Shown here piece by piece: positions 6,471 through 15,524 of a stretch of DNA of 36,699 bases; within the stretch, counting starts at the first letter, position 1, and every line of letters begins with the position of its first letter. The notes beneath the pieces were generated by a model, which did no database searches, was not told the DNA's origin, and was given only the letters and a program-made list of their open reading frames with translations. Position numbers and translations under genes: made by a program. Origin of the DNA: Stieleria mannarensis (GTDB lineage: Bacteria > Planctomycetota > Planctomycetia > Pirellulales > Pirellulaceae); the NCBI RefSeq assembly GCF_014154935.1, contig NZ_JACEHH010000069.1, forward strand, positions 1 to 36,699, read 5' to 3'.

Positions 6471-6545
6471 CATCCCGATCGATTGCCTGCCCCCGCAGCG
6501 CGGGAACGAAGCTGATACCATCGTCCACTACAAGACTTCTTGCGG

Positions 6546-6860
6546 CTACGTCGGCTCGGGCAGCACCTTGCCGGTTCGGGCATCGACGCGGTGCAGGCGC
6601 GTTTTCTCGCCGGTCGTTCCGTCAGCGGTTTTCAGCGAGACTAACCAATAGGGATCATCGGGCACATTGGCCGCCACCATGGCGCGACGGATCTCCGGAT
6701 CATTGACGCCGGTTTCGCTGTAGAGCTGGGCGTGAAATTCCTGTTCCCGACGGATTCTTTCGCGGTCGAACAGGACCGCAGAGCACTTCGTCCCCGGCTG
6801 AATGTCGCCGAAATGCTCGATGACGATCATAATCGCCGCCTTCTGATCAATCTCTCGCAC
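6546..6860 (-). CDS. Small hypothetical protein
   Basis: This 104-residue frame has plausible codon use and a well-formed end: DDPYWLVSLKTADGTTGEKT, then RVDARTGKVLPEPT. The strand-turn-strand with a final D-x-x-TGKV resembles the last strands of PepSY-like or propeptide-like folds, but this is only a loose likeness. The N-terminal half (MREIDQKAAIMIVIEHFGDI to FHAQLYSETG) is mixed. There is no signal peptide. It may be the far end of a gene whose front was lost. The opposite strand in this interval shows only poor frames. Confidence 0.4.
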   Translation of the reverse strand: MREIDQKAAIMIVIEHFGDIQPGTKCSAVLFDRERIRREQEFHAQLYSETGVNDPEIRRAMVAANVPDDPYWLVSLKTADGTTGEKTRLHRVDARTGKVLPEPT

Positions 6861-6936
6861 GAATACCTCGCTCTTTCAAACTACTTGCAGCATTCCTCGC
6901 AAGTCGATAGATCGTACGCCCGAACTTTGCCGGCCC

Positions 6937-7353
6937 TCAGGTGGGCCGGTCACTGGACGAGATTAGAGCGGATCCTGGCGAAGAGTGCCAGCTTCTCAGT
7001 CCCAAGCGAACTTGAGCTGAGCGGCGGCAGGAGGCGTTGCCAAGACTGCCGCCCCATACGCGATTGTTCACGATATCGTCCGCCAACAGCCCGTCACAAA
7101 CAGGCACCCAATTTGTGACGGCGAAATACTCGGCCTGGCCCAGTTGTTTGAGTTGCTCAGCTACCCACCCTTCGATGACAGGACCTTCCTGCTTCGGAGT
7201 GTGCGCGGTGACCGGCATGATCACTTTGACGAACACCTGATTAGAATGTCGCCGCGCGATCGACCCCGACGTTGGGTCCTGAACGGGCCGCTCGGCAGCA
7301 AAGGCCGTGAGCGCATGGAGAAGCAGCAGAAGGGCGAAGCCAAGACATCTCAT
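6937..7353 (-). CDS. Small secreted hypothetical protein, possibly degraded
   Basis: Taking the ATG at 7353 gives a 138-residue product with a clear signal peptide, MRCLGFALLLLLHALTAFAA, followed by a short beta-rich stretch (NQVFVKVIMPVTAHTPKQEG and EYFAVTNWVPVCDGLLADDI). After about residue 95 the sequence becomes Ser/Arg-rich (SCRRSAQVRLGLRSWHSS), which looks like a frame change. No family is recognised. A longer reading from 7596 would include a stretch of alternating Arg-Ala translated from the hexamer repeat at 7438-7483, and is rejected. Confidence 0.4.
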   Translation of the reverse strand: MRCLGFALLLLLHALTAFAAERPVQDPTSGSIARRHSNQVFVKVIMPVTAHTPKQEGPVIEGWVAEQLKQLGQAEYFAVTNWVPVCDGLLADDIVNNRVWGGSLGNASCRRSAQVRLGLRSWHSSPGSALISSSDRPT

Positions 7354-7437
7354 TCTGGACCCCGCAACGTGTCCGTAAATGTCGAGTCGATCATGGTCGA
7401 AAGCAGGATCGATCATCAGTGCCCCTCCAAATCGATT

Positions 7438-7483
<46 letters not shown>

Positions 7484-7689
7484 TGCGCACTTCGCGGCGG
7501 AACGTCGGTGGTCAACGCGTCGCGCGATCGACCTGAATTCAACACAAACTCGACTCGCCGACTGCGGTGCACCACCTGGTTCGCGTGTCCGGCCACAGCG
7601 ACATTTTTCGCGATCGCCGCTGGCGACCATTCTACTCGATCGGAACCGCCAAGGGAAATTTCACTTCCCTTTCACCACTCTTTCTGATG

Positions 7690-7925
7690 GACCGTCGTGC
7701 TGAAGCCCGGAGGGCTGGCACAGTGCTTGCCGGTGGTGTCAGCCCTCGGTAGCGAGTGCAATGAGCCACTAAGGCCTGAAGGGCCGGCACAATGGTCCTC
7801 TTGGCGAACCGGGAGCGATCGAAGCCCGAATACTGTGTCGGCCCGCTGGGCCTTGGGGATGGCTTGGAATCCATCTCCGGTGGCTGACCGCGCCGATGAG
7901 GCGGAGCGGCCGGGGAGGTGAAAAT
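7690..7925. repeat. Degenerate GC-rich palindromic repeats
   Basis: The interval contains several related motifs: GAAGCCCGGAGGGCTGGCAC, GCCTGAAGGGCCGGCACA, GTGTCGGCCCGCTGGGCCTT and CCGCGCCGATGAGGCGGAGC. They share an AGGGCCGGCACA-like core in both orientations and can form small hairpins. They look like dispersed REP-like sequences of the planctomycete type, not genes. Confidence 0.5.
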
Positions 7926-7984
7926 GCGTTCTAATGAGGGACCATTTCGGCGTCTGGAACCTTTAATCAACGGAACGTCTTGTC

Positions 7985-9472
7985 ATGACTGATCGACTTC
8001 GGATCCTGCTGCTTTCTATTTTGGCGTGCCTGTTGGCTGGGCCGCTGGTAAAGCCATTGGCCGGCGCCGACGAGCGACGAAACGTGCTGATCATTCAAAC
8101 CGACGAGCACAACTTTCGGACCCTGGGCTGCTATCGCCAGACTCTGCCGGAGGAGCAAGCGCTGGTCTGGGGGAAAGATGCGGTGGTCGAGACACCGGCG
8201 ATCGATTCGATCGCACAGCGCGGCGCGATCTGCACGTCGTTTTACGCGACCAGCCCCGTGTGCACGCCTTCGCGCGCGGCGTTCTTCACCGGGCTTTATC
8301 CCCACCAAACCGGTGCCCACACCAACAACCAGCCTCTCCGCAGCGACATCGTCACGTTTGCCGAAGTGCTTCGCCGCGACGGGTACGCGACCGGATACGC
8401 CGGCAAATGGCACTTGGACGGACCGGGCAAACCGCAGTGGGCTCCGCAGCGACAGTTCGGATTCGCCGACAACCGGTTCATGTTCAATCGAGGGCACTGG
8501 AAGAATTTCCAACTCACCGACTCCGGCCCTCGCGTCGGGTCGCGCGACAAGAAGGGCGCCCCCAGTTACGGCGTCGGTGATGCCGACGAGCAGACCTTTG
8601 CCACCGATTGGTTGGCCGATCGGGCGATGGATTTTATCCGCGAGCATGCCGACCGGCCGTTCTGCTATCACCTCAGCCTGCCCGACCCGCACGGGCCGAA
8701 CACCGTTCGCCCTCCCTACGACACGATGTACGCCGACATGGCGATTCGACCGCCGATGTCGTTTTCGATGTCGAAAGACAATCCGGCGTGGGCTGCGGTT
8801 GGGGGCAAGAATTCGGCGGCGAAGTTCAATCCGGCGTTGATGACGCTGTACTTCGGGATGGTCCGCTGTATCGACGACAACGTTGCAGAGATCTTGGACA
8901 CGCTGGCCGAGTTGGATTTGACCGACAAGACGATCGTCGTGTTCACGTCGGACCACGGGGACCTGTGTTTCGAACACGGCCGGCTGAACAAGGGCAACCC
9001 GTATGAAGGCAGCGCGAAGATTCCGATGATCATCGCGGCGCCCGGGTTGATTCCGGCGGGAACGCGCGTCGACCAGGCACTCGGCACCGTCGACTTTGCA
9101 CCGACACTGTTGTCATTGCTCGGTAAAGACACCTCGCACCCGATGACTGGGCGTGATGCGTCGTCGTTGCTGACCGCGCAGCAGGGCGTCACGTGGGACG
9201 ACGTTGCGATCATTCAATCCTCCGGATCCAGCCCGTCTTGGTTCGCGGTGATCACCGACCGCTACAAACTGGTCCTGTCGATGTCCGAACGCCCCTGGCT
9301 GTTCGACCTGGAAAGCGATCCCGACGAGTTGAAAAATTCCATCGGTCTGGATCAAAACCGCGACATCGTGCGTCATCTGGCAACTCGGCTGCGTGATTAC
9401 GCGCAATCGCAAGAGACGGGGTTTCTGAATGCGAAATTGAAAACCCAAATCGAGAGGCTACTGAAGCAGTAG
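7985..9472 (+). CDS. Secreted sulfatase (formylglycine type)
   Basis: This 495-residue protein has a signal peptide (MTDRLRILLLSILACLLAGP, cut near LAGADE) followed by an alkaline-phosphatase-fold sulfatase domain. NVLIIQTDEHNFRTLGCY holds the first metal ligands. Cys93 in PVCTPSRAAF is the cysteine that becomes formylglycine (C-x-P-x-R), followed by GLYPHQTGAH and AGKWHL. FTSDHGDLCFEHG supplies the second pair of metal ligands. The C-terminal FDLESDPDELKN segment is typical of planctomycete sulfatases. It should hydrolyse sulfate esters of polysaccharides in the periplasm or outside; the exact substrate cannot be told. It needs a formylglycine-generating enzyme from elsewhere in the genome. 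It converges on the TetR gene with a 10-bp gap. Confidence 0.93.
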   Translation: MTDRLRILLLSILACLLAGPLVKPLAGADERRNVLIIQTDEHNFRTLGCYRQTLPEEQALVWGKDAVVETPAIDSIAQRGAICTSFYATSPVCTPSRAAFFTGLYPHQTGAHTNNQPLRSDIVTFAEVLRRDGYATGYAGKWHLDGPGKPQWAPQRQFGFADNRFMFNRGHWKNFQLTDSGPRVGSRDKKGAPSYGVGDADEQTFATDWLADRAMDFIREHADRPFCYHLSLPDPHGPNTVRPPYDTMYADMAIRPPMSFSMSKDNPAWAAVGGKNSAAKFNPALMTLYFGMVRCIDDNVAEILDTLAELDLTDKTIVVFTSDHGDLCFEHGRLNKGNPYEGSAKIPMIIAAPGLIPAGTRVDQALGTVDFAPTLLSLLGKDTSHPMTGRDASSLLTAQQGVTWDDVAIIQSSGSSPSWFAVITDRYKLVLSMSERPWLFDLESDPDELKNSIGLDQNRDIVRHLATRLRDYAQSQETGFLNAKLKTQIERLLKQ

Positions 9473-9482
9473 CTCGATCACG

Positions 9483-10079
9483 TCAACACTCGTAGCCCTT
9501 GAGGAACATGGTCACGGTTTGGTTGACAAAGATGGACTGCTTGATCGTGGTGGATCCTTTTTCGACATTGAACAGCGCGGGCCAAAACGCGTAGGCCATC
9601 AGCATGCCCACGAACTGGTCGGCGGCGAGTTCTGGGCGCGGGACTCGCAGTCGCCCGTCGCGGTGGGCGGCCCGCATCCAGCGCGACAGCATGGTGTTGA
9701 TGTGCTGCGTTTGCTCGGAGATCAGCGCGCTGTATTCGGGCACCATCAACAGTCGCGACAGGACGACGCGGGCGAGGTCGCGATAACTTTCATCTTTCAA
9801 CGTGTCGACGATCTCGTTGGCGATACGTTTCAGTTGCCGCGGCAGCGGTTGTTCCGCGTCGTACTCGCCCCCCGTCAGCACGTCGGAGCGGTCCATCATC
9901 TCGCGGACGATCGCTTCGAACATCCCCTCTTTGCTGCCAAAGTGGTTGTAGACTGTTCGCTTGGACGCCCCGGCGGCATCGGCGATTTGGTCCATCGTGG
10001 TGTTGTCGTATCCGTAGGTTCGGAACTCGGTGACCGCCGCGGCAAGGATGTCGGCTCGTTTTCGATCGGTGTGTTTCAT
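9483..10079 (-). CDS. TetR/AcrR-family repressor, AefR-like C-terminus
   Basis: The start is taken as the ATG at 10079 (MKHTDRKRADILAAAVTEF), giving 198 residues; an upstream reading adds only low-complexity sequence. Residues 5-55 are the TetR DNA-binding domain: FRTYGYDNTTMDQIADAAGA followed by SKRTVYNHFGSKEGMFEAIV. The C-terminal part (DLARVVLSRLLMVPEYSALI and FVGMLMAYAFWPALF) resembles AefR-like ligand-binding domains. The gene is divergent from the RND efflux operon, with paired operator-like repeats between them. It most likely represses that operon and itself until an exported compound binds; the ligand is unknown. Confidence 0.92.
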   Translation of the reverse strand: MKHTDRKRADILAAAVTEFRTYGYDNTTMDQIADAAGASKRTVYNHFGSKEGMFEAIVREMMDRSDVLTGGEYDAEQPLPRQLKRIANEIVDTLKDESYRDLARVVLSRLLMVPEYSALISEQTQHINTMLSRWMRAAHRDGRLRVPRPELAADQFVGMLMAYAFWPALFNVEKGSTTIKQSIFVNQTVTMFLKGYEC

Positions 10080-10211
10080 GGGGGGGTGGGGGAATGCCGT
10101 TTCGTGAAGCGACTTGCGTCGAGACGCACTTGCTGGCGCTGCGGGCTTGTATTGGTTGGGAGAGCCGGTTCCGCGCGACTGCACGAGAGCGGCCTTTGAC
10201 CCGCGTTTGGT

Positions 10212-10269
10212 AATTTACACTCACGGGTTTACTTCCTCAACGCCGAAAAGTAAACTCGCGGGTGTAATT
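10212..10269. promoter_or_regulatory. Paired mirror-image operators for the TetR regulator
   Basis: The left arm 10212-10234 (TTTACACTCACGGGTTTAC at its core) and the right arm 10248-10269 (GTAAACTCGCGGGTGTAA at its core) are inverted copies with three mismatches and one gap. Each arm is itself near-palindromic around ACYCGCGRGT, so each could bind one TetR dimer. They lie between the divergent repressor and pump genes and overlap the promoter elements at 10228-10256. Confidence 0.75.
10228..10256. promoter_or_regulatory. Divergent sigma70-like promoters
   Basis: On the plus strand TTTACT (10228-10233), a 17-bp spacer and TAAACT (10251-10256) fit a -35/-10 pair for the efflux operon. By symmetry of the repeat, the minus strand reads TTTACT, 17 bp, TAAACC for the repressor gene. 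Each box lies inside an operator arm, so repressor binding would block both. Confidence 0.5.
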
Positions 10270-10359
10270 GGGAAGTCGGGCATGCGTTGGTCGTGTCCGC
10301 CGCATCACCGCTGTCCAGGTGGGTTTCGGCCACCCGGGCGGCCCAACGGATCACGCGTT

Positions 10360-12129
10360 ATGTTTCCATGCAAACCTACGACCGTCTTGATCGCGACATC
10401 CGTCCTGTTGTTGGCGGGTTGTTTGAAGCGGCAGAGTGAGCTTCCACCCAAGGCGGCGCGACCCGTCACGGTGATGGATCTTAGGAAGATCGTCCCGGAA
10501 GATTCGCTGACCGTTTCCGGATCGGCGACGTCGTGGAAGATCGAACAGATGGGGTTTGAGGTCGGCGGGCGGGTGCAATGGGTGCTCGAGCCGGGCAAGA
10601 ACATCGACGGCCGGACGATGGACGCCGACGGAACGGTGATTCAAGACGGAACCCCGCTGGCGGCCCTGGACCCGACGCAGTACGAAGTGGCGGTCGATTC
10701 GGCGCGGGCGTCCCTGGAAGCGGCTCAGTTGGATGCGGAGATCATCGCCCAGAGGATCCGAGATTCGATTCCCGCGGACATCCGTTCGGCGGAGGCGGAT
10801 TTGAAGTTGGCCCGATCGGAATATGACCGGGTGCAGTTGCTGCAAAAATCCAATGCGGCATCGCAAGCGGATTTCGAGGACGCGCAAAACCGCGTGGCCA
10901 CCGAAGAGGCGCGGTTGGATCGCTTGGAGGCGTCCAAGAGCCAAGCGGCGGTGGAGTTGAAGGCCGCCGAGGCTCGCGTCAAGTCGGCCCAGCAGACGCT
11001 GCGGGACGCCGAGCGTGATCTGGAGAATACGGTCCTGTATGCGTCTTACCCTGGCCAGATTTCCGAGGTCCAGGTGGTTCCGGGGAGCGTGGTGTCGGCC
11101 GGGTCGCCGGTGTTGACGTTGCAGATGATCAATCCGATCAAGGTGGCCATCGAGGTTTCGGCAAAGCAATCTCGCGACCTTGAGCGTCGCCGGCAGCTAC
11201 CGGTTTCGTTCACGCTACCCGACGGCGGCCGGACCGAACGCAACGCGATGGTCTACAACGTCGATTCCAGCGCCGATCCGTCGACGCGAACGTTTTCGGT
11301 TTCGCTGTTGATCATGAACGAACAATACCGGGCGCCGCTGACGCACCTGGAGGGCGGTGAGACGTTCGCACGCACCCAAGACATTTGGCCGTTGAAGTTG
11401 AACAAGATCATCGGCGCCCCGGACAATATTCTCGTCGTCGAGGAGAACTCGATCGAACGTGATGACGGTGGCGATTACGTTTGGGTCGCGACCAACGCTC
11501 GTTTCGGAGAGCGGTTGCAGGAGGTCACGACGGTCCGAAAGCACTACCTGACCGTTTTGGATGCGAGGTTGCCGTTTCTGGGCAATTGGGTCTTCCGCCC
11601 GGTGTTGTTCGACCAGAGCAACGATCGCGACGGAAATCAAATCGACCGTGAATCGTTGATCATGGGGCAACTCGAATATCCCGACGACGACCGGGCGAAT
11701 TGGGACGGAAAGTCGGTGGTGGTCGATGGCGGGGCGCACTGGGTCTTGCGTCCCGGGGATCTGGTCAGCGCGCACCTGGCCGACCGCCGCCGCGAGCAAG
11801 GTTACTTTGTGCCCGTCGAGGCGATTTATCAGGAATCGGATCGAACGTACGTCTTCTTGGTGGAAAACGATCGTGCCAGACAAACCGAAGTGATCGCCGA
11901 GCTTCCGGAAACGTTGAGCACCGGTTCGTTGATTCGGATTCGTCCGCTTGCCGGCGACGATTTTGCCGCAGACGCTCGCATCGTGGTCAAGGGCGTTCAC
12001 TTCCTGATGGACGGCGAGCCGGTCAAGGTGATCACCAGTGAGCTGCCGGAAAATGTTGTCCCCGAACAAGAGCCCCAGCCGGTCGATTCCGTTCGAGACT
12101 CCGGGGTGGACATGGAGGTTGCGCAATGA
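10360..12129 (+). CDS. RND efflux periplasmic adaptor (HlyD/MFP), lipoprotein
   Basis: Starting at ATG 10360 the protein has 589 residues and a lipoprotein signal, MFPCKPTTVLIATSVLLLAGC, with Cys21 as the lipid site. The lipoyl/barrel-sandwich halves (ATSWKIEQMGFEVGGRVQWV and YASYPGQISEVQVVPGSVVS) flank a coiled coil at about residues 110-195 rich in Ala, Glu, Arg and Gln, and a beta-barrel and membrane-proximal domain follow. The length exceeds the usual 350-450 residues because of an insertion in the C-terminal half (about 330-460). It should link the inner-membrane pump encoded next to an outer-membrane channel; no TolC gene is present here. It overlaps the pump gene by ATGA. Confidence 0.9.
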   Translation: MFPCKPTTVLIATSVLLLAGCLKRQSELPPKAARPVTVMDLRKIVPEDSLTVSGSATSWKIEQMGFEVGGRVQWVLEPGKNIDGRTMDADGTVIQDGTPLAALDPTQYEVAVDSARASLEAAQLDAEIIAQRIRDSIPADIRSAEADLKLARSEYDRVQLLQKSNAASQADFEDAQNRVATEEARLDRLEASKSQAAVELKAAEARVKSAQQTLRDAERDLENTVLYASYPGQISEVQVVPGSVVSAGSPVLTLQMINPIKVAIEVSAKQSRDLERRRQLPVSFTLPDGGRTERNAMVYNVDSSADPSTRTFSVSLLIMNEQYRAPLTHLEGGETFARTQDIWPLKLNKIIGAPDNILVVEENSIERDDGGDYVWVATNARFGERLQEVTTVRKHYLTVLDARLPFLGNWVFRPVLFDQSNDRDGNQIDRESLIMGQLEYPDDDRANWDGKSVVVDGGAHWVLRPGDLVSAHLADRRREQGYFVPVEAIYQESDRTYVFLVENDRARQTEVIAELPETLSTGSLIRIRPLAGDDFAADARIVVKGVHFLMDGEPVKVITSELPENVVPEQEPQPVDSVRDSGVDMEVAQ

Positions 12130-15100
12130 ACCTGCCGGCGTTTGCGGTCAAATACCGTCCGATTGTGATTTCAGCGACCCTGCTGTGCATGGCATGGGGC
12201 GCGATCACCTACTTCACCATCCCGCGGCGGGAGGATCCTGAGTTTACGATCCGTGTCTGTGTGGTCTCGACGACTTGGGCGGGGGCGCCGGCCGAAAAGG
12301 TCGAGGAATTGATCACCGACAAGCTGGAGCAAGAGTTGGTCAGCATTGAGGAGGTGGATCACATCCGATCGACCACGCTGACGGGCCAGTCGACGATCTT
12401 TGTGGAGCTGGACGACCGCGTCCGTCCGTCGGAAATCCAAGCGGTCTGGGACAAGGTGCGGACCCGGGTCGAGGCGACGGAGATGCCGGAGGATTCGATC
12501 CAGCCGGTCGTCAACGACGAATTCGGCGACACCGCGGTTTTGGTGCTCGCGATCCATCAGGTTCCCACGCACGGCCGCGATCACGTTCGCCCCCAAGACG
12601 CCTACACGCTGCGACAGCTGGAACGGTTCGCCGAAGACATTCAAGACGAGCTGCGGTTGCTGCCGGGGATCGCCAAAGTCGACTTGTTCGGCGCCCGCGA
12701 GGAAGCCATTTTCATCGAAACGGACCTGCCCAACTGGTCCCAGCTGAACCTGACCACGCGTCAGCTGGAGGATTTGGCGAAGGAGCGAAACATCATCCAG
12801 CCGGGCGGTGACATCGACACCGCGGCGGGCCACTTTTCGGTCAAGCCGGCTGGCGAGTTCAATGCGGTCAATGAAATCAGCCAAATCGCAAGCGTGGTGC
12901 GATCGGACGAGGGCGGAAACAGTGTGTACCTGTCGGATCTGGGGTTGAGCGTCCGGCGCGGGTATGAAGATCCCCCGCAATACATCTGTCGCTATGGCGA
13001 TACCCAGGGAACGATGCCGGCGGTCACGCTGGGGATCACGATGAAGTCGGGGGCGAACATCATCGACATTTGCGATTCGGCCAAGCGACGGGTTTACGAA
13101 TTGACGGAGCTGGAAAAACGGCTGCCGCCGGACATCGCGGTGACACCGGTCAGCGATCAGTCGGAAAACGTTTCGGCAAAGATCGGCGAAGTGGTGTTGA
13201 ACGTGGTCGAGGCCGTGCTGATCGTCGTTGTCGTCGTCTTCTTGGTCGTCGGCTTTCGCACCTCGTTCGTGATGGCCGCGAACATCCCGATCGTGGTGTT
13301 GATGTCGATCGGATTCATTTCTGTGTTCGGGGTCCAGCTGGAACAGATCTCCCTGGCCGCCCTGATCATCTCTCTGGGGCTGTTGGTCGACAACGCGGTC
13401 CAGGTCTGTGATCAGGCGCGGACGAACCAGATGGCGGGGATGAAACCGTTTCCGGCCGCGATTGAAGGCGCCAACACGCTGGCGATCCCGATGCTGGTCG
13501 GCACGCTGACGACGATGGCGGCGTTTGTGCCGATGCTGATCGCGCTCGAAGGTGGCGGCAAGGAGTATATCTACAGTCTGCCCGTGACAGTCTCCACCAC
13601 ACTCGCCTTGAGCTGGGTGCTGGCGATGACGTTGTGCGTGATCTTGGCGGGAACATTTATCCGCACGCGGAAAGACGATCGTCCGGCGTCACCGTTGGTG
13701 CGTGCGGCGGCGAAGCTTGCCGGACCGGTCAAACGTTTGCTGCGGCGACAACCGGCTGCGATCGGCGACCCGGCACCGCGCAAGGAGGGCGTGCTGTTTC
13801 GGATCTACGAACGCACCGGTCGGTTGGCCTTGCGATGGAAATGGTTGACGTTGTTGGGAACGCTCGTGGTGCTCGGTCTGGTCCTGAGGCTGCCGGTCAG
13901 CTCTGAGTTCTTTCCCGACGCCAATCGTGATCAATTTGCCGTCAAGATCCACTTGCCGGAATCGGCGACCATCGCGCAGACCGACGCCGTGGCAAAGCAG
14001 GTCGAACAGATCTTGCAACAACTGAGCCCCGTGGCGTCCGACGATCCCGTTTACGGTGGTCACGAGGAAAAGCTGCGTGCGATGCGAACCCTGGTCGGCG
14101 GAGGCGGATCCAGATGGCACCTGGCTTGGACGCCTGAGCCGCCGGCACGTAACTTCGCCGAGATCCTGGTGCGGACGACCGATGGTCGCTACACCGCGGA
14201 CTTTTCCCATCGATTGCGGACGGTCTGTGAGCGTGGCGATGCGGAGTTGGGAATCGAACCGATTGCCGGGGCGCGGATCGTTCCGGTCAAGTTGGCTCTC
14301 GGACCGCCCGCCGACCCGTTGGTGTTTCGCGTGATCGGCAGCGGGTTCGCCGACCCGGCCCTGCTGCGACAGGCGGCCAATCGGTTGAAACGAATCGTCA
14401 ATGCGCAACCGGAAACCTGGAACGTGCACGATTCCTGGGGCGTCGAGGGGTACCAGATCCAAGTGGACGTCGACAAGGATCGCGCGACGCTGGCCGGGGT
14501 CACGAACGCGCAAGTCGCCAAAACACTGAATTCCTATTACTCCGGGTTGCGGTTGACGACGTTTCGCGAGGGGGATCACCAGGTCCCGATTTACTTCAAG
14601 TTGCGTCCCGAGGAACGGCGGTCGATTCGGGGGTTGCAGGAATCGTACGTCGAAGGCGACAACGGCAAAATCCCGCTGTCGTCGCTGGCCGGATTCCAAT
14701 TCTCGTGGGAGCCGGCGCGGATCGAGCGTCGCGACATGAATCGCGTGATCAAGGTTTCGGCGCAGATGGAGCCGGGGGTCACCGGGAACGATGTGGTCAA
14801 CCGGGTGTTGCAATTGGCGGATTTCAAACGGCTGGAAGCCTCGTTGCCGGTCGGATTCCGTATTGAAACGGGCGGATCGTACGAAGAGAGTCAAGAAGCC
14901 GGCGGACAGATGATGGTTTCGTTCGGGATTTCGTTCTTGCTGATCGTGATGTGCTTGGTCGTTCAATACAACGGATGGTCCAAACCGCTGATCATTCTGG
15001 CAACGTTACCGATGGCGTTGGCCGGCGCGTGGCTGGGGTTGTTTCTGTCGAACAATTCACTGGGATTCATGCCGCAACTGGGAATCCTGGCGTTGTTCGG

Positions 15101-15524
15101 CATTGTCTTGAACACCGCGATCATCTTCATCGAGTTTGCGGACCTTTTGATCGCCGAGAAGATCCGGGCTTCGGATGGAACGGGCCCGATCGCGGGGATC
15201 GATCGCGACAGCTTTCATCAAAGTTTGCTTCAAGCCGGGAAGCAACGGATGTTGCCGATCTTTTTGACCACCGCAACGACGGTCGGCGGTTTGCTTCCGT
15301 TGGCTTTGAGCGGAGGGCCGTTGTGGGCCGGACTGGCATGGTGCATGATCGCCGGGTTGCTGCTGACGACCGGGTTGACGCTGTACGTGGTCCCCATGCT
15401 GTACGCCATTCTTGTGGAGACGTTTCGCATCAAACCGGTCGCGGTGGTTTCTGCACACGCCGGTGCGGCAGATCGATTAAACTCCAGCCATGATTCTTCT
15501 GGCCCCCGTTCACGGTCGCTTTGA
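12126..15524 (+). CDS. RND-family efflux permease (AcrB-like)
   Basis: This 1132-residue pump has a first helix (FAVKYRPIVISATLLCMAWG), a large periplasmic loop with the porter motif (VVSTTWAGAPAEKVEELITD), helices 2-6 at about residues 350-510, a second loop, and helices 8-12 at about residues 925-1115. The helix 4 motif GLLVDNAVQVCDQ keeps the first of the two aspartates used by AcrB for proton relay and has Asn for the second. The helix 10 motif is GIVLNTAIIFIEFAD, where AcrB has a lysine in AKNA. These changes define a divergent RND branch. It is translationally coupled to the adaptor (ATGA) and to the following hydrolase (TGATG). Substrate unknown. Confidence 0.92.
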   Translation: MNLPAFAVKYRPIVISATLLCMAWGAITYFTIPRREDPEFTIRVCVVSTTWAGAPAEKVEELITDKLEQELVSIEEVDHIRSTTLTGQSTIFVELDDRVRPSEIQAVWDKVRTRVEATEMPEDSIQPVVNDEFGDTAVLVLAIHQVPTHGRDHVRPQDAYTLRQLERFAEDIQDELRLLPGIAKVDLFGAREEAIFIETDLPNWSQLNLTTRQLEDLAKERNIIQPGGDIDTAAGHFSVKPAGEFNAVNEISQIASVVRSDEGGNSVYLSDLGLSVRRGYEDPPQYICRYGDTQGTMPAVTLGITMKSGANIIDICDSAKRRVYELTELEKRLPPDIAVTPVSDQSENVSAKIGEVVLNVVEAVLIVVVVVFLVVGFRTSFVMAANIPIVVLMSIGFISVFGVQLEQISLAALIISLGLLVDNAVQVCDQARTNQMAGMKPFPAAIEGANTLAIPMLVGTLTTMAAFVPMLIALEGGGKEYIYSLPVTVSTTLALSWVLAMTLCVILAGTFIRTRKDDRPASPLVRAAAKLAGPVKRLLRRQPAAIGDPAPRKEGVLFRIYERTGRLALRWKWLTLLGTLVVLGLVLRLPVSSEFFPDANRDQFAVKIHLPESATIAQTDAVAKQVEQILQQLSPVASDDPVYGGHEEKLRAMRTLVGGGGSRWHLAWTPEPPARNFAEILVRTTDGRYTADFSHRLRTVCERGDAELGIEPIAGARIVPVKLALGPPADPLVFRVIGSGFADPALLRQAANRLKRIVNAQPETWNVHDSWGVEGYQIQVDVDKDRATLAGVTNAQVAKTLNSYYSGLRLTTFREGDHQVPIYFKLRPEERRSIRGLQESYVEGDNGKIPLSSLAGFQFSWEPARIERRDMNRVIKVSAQMEPGVTGNDVVNRVLQLADFKRLEASLPVGFRIETGGSYEESQEAGGQMMVSFGISFLLIVMCLVVQYNGWSKPLIILATLPMALAGAWLGLFLSNNSLGFMPQLGILALFGIVLNTAIIFIEFADLLIAEKIRASDGTGPIAGIDRDSFHQSLLQAGKQRMLPIFLTTATTVGGLLPLALSGGPLWAGLAWCMIAGLLLTTGLTLYVVPMLYAILVETFRIKPVAVVSAHAGAADRLNSSHDSSGPRSRSL

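Noticed and set aside
7967..8977. Minus-strand frame of 336 codons inside sulfatase 1
   Set aside because: Shadow of the sulfatase; Arg/His/Gln-rich without motifs.
10114..10359. Longer N-terminus for the efflux adaptor
   Set aside because: It would cover the operators and promoters and hide the lipoprotein signal that begins at 10360.
13689..14966. Minus-strand frame of 425 codons inside the RND pump
   Set aside because: The pump frame is continuous and conserved; the antisense product lacks any pattern.
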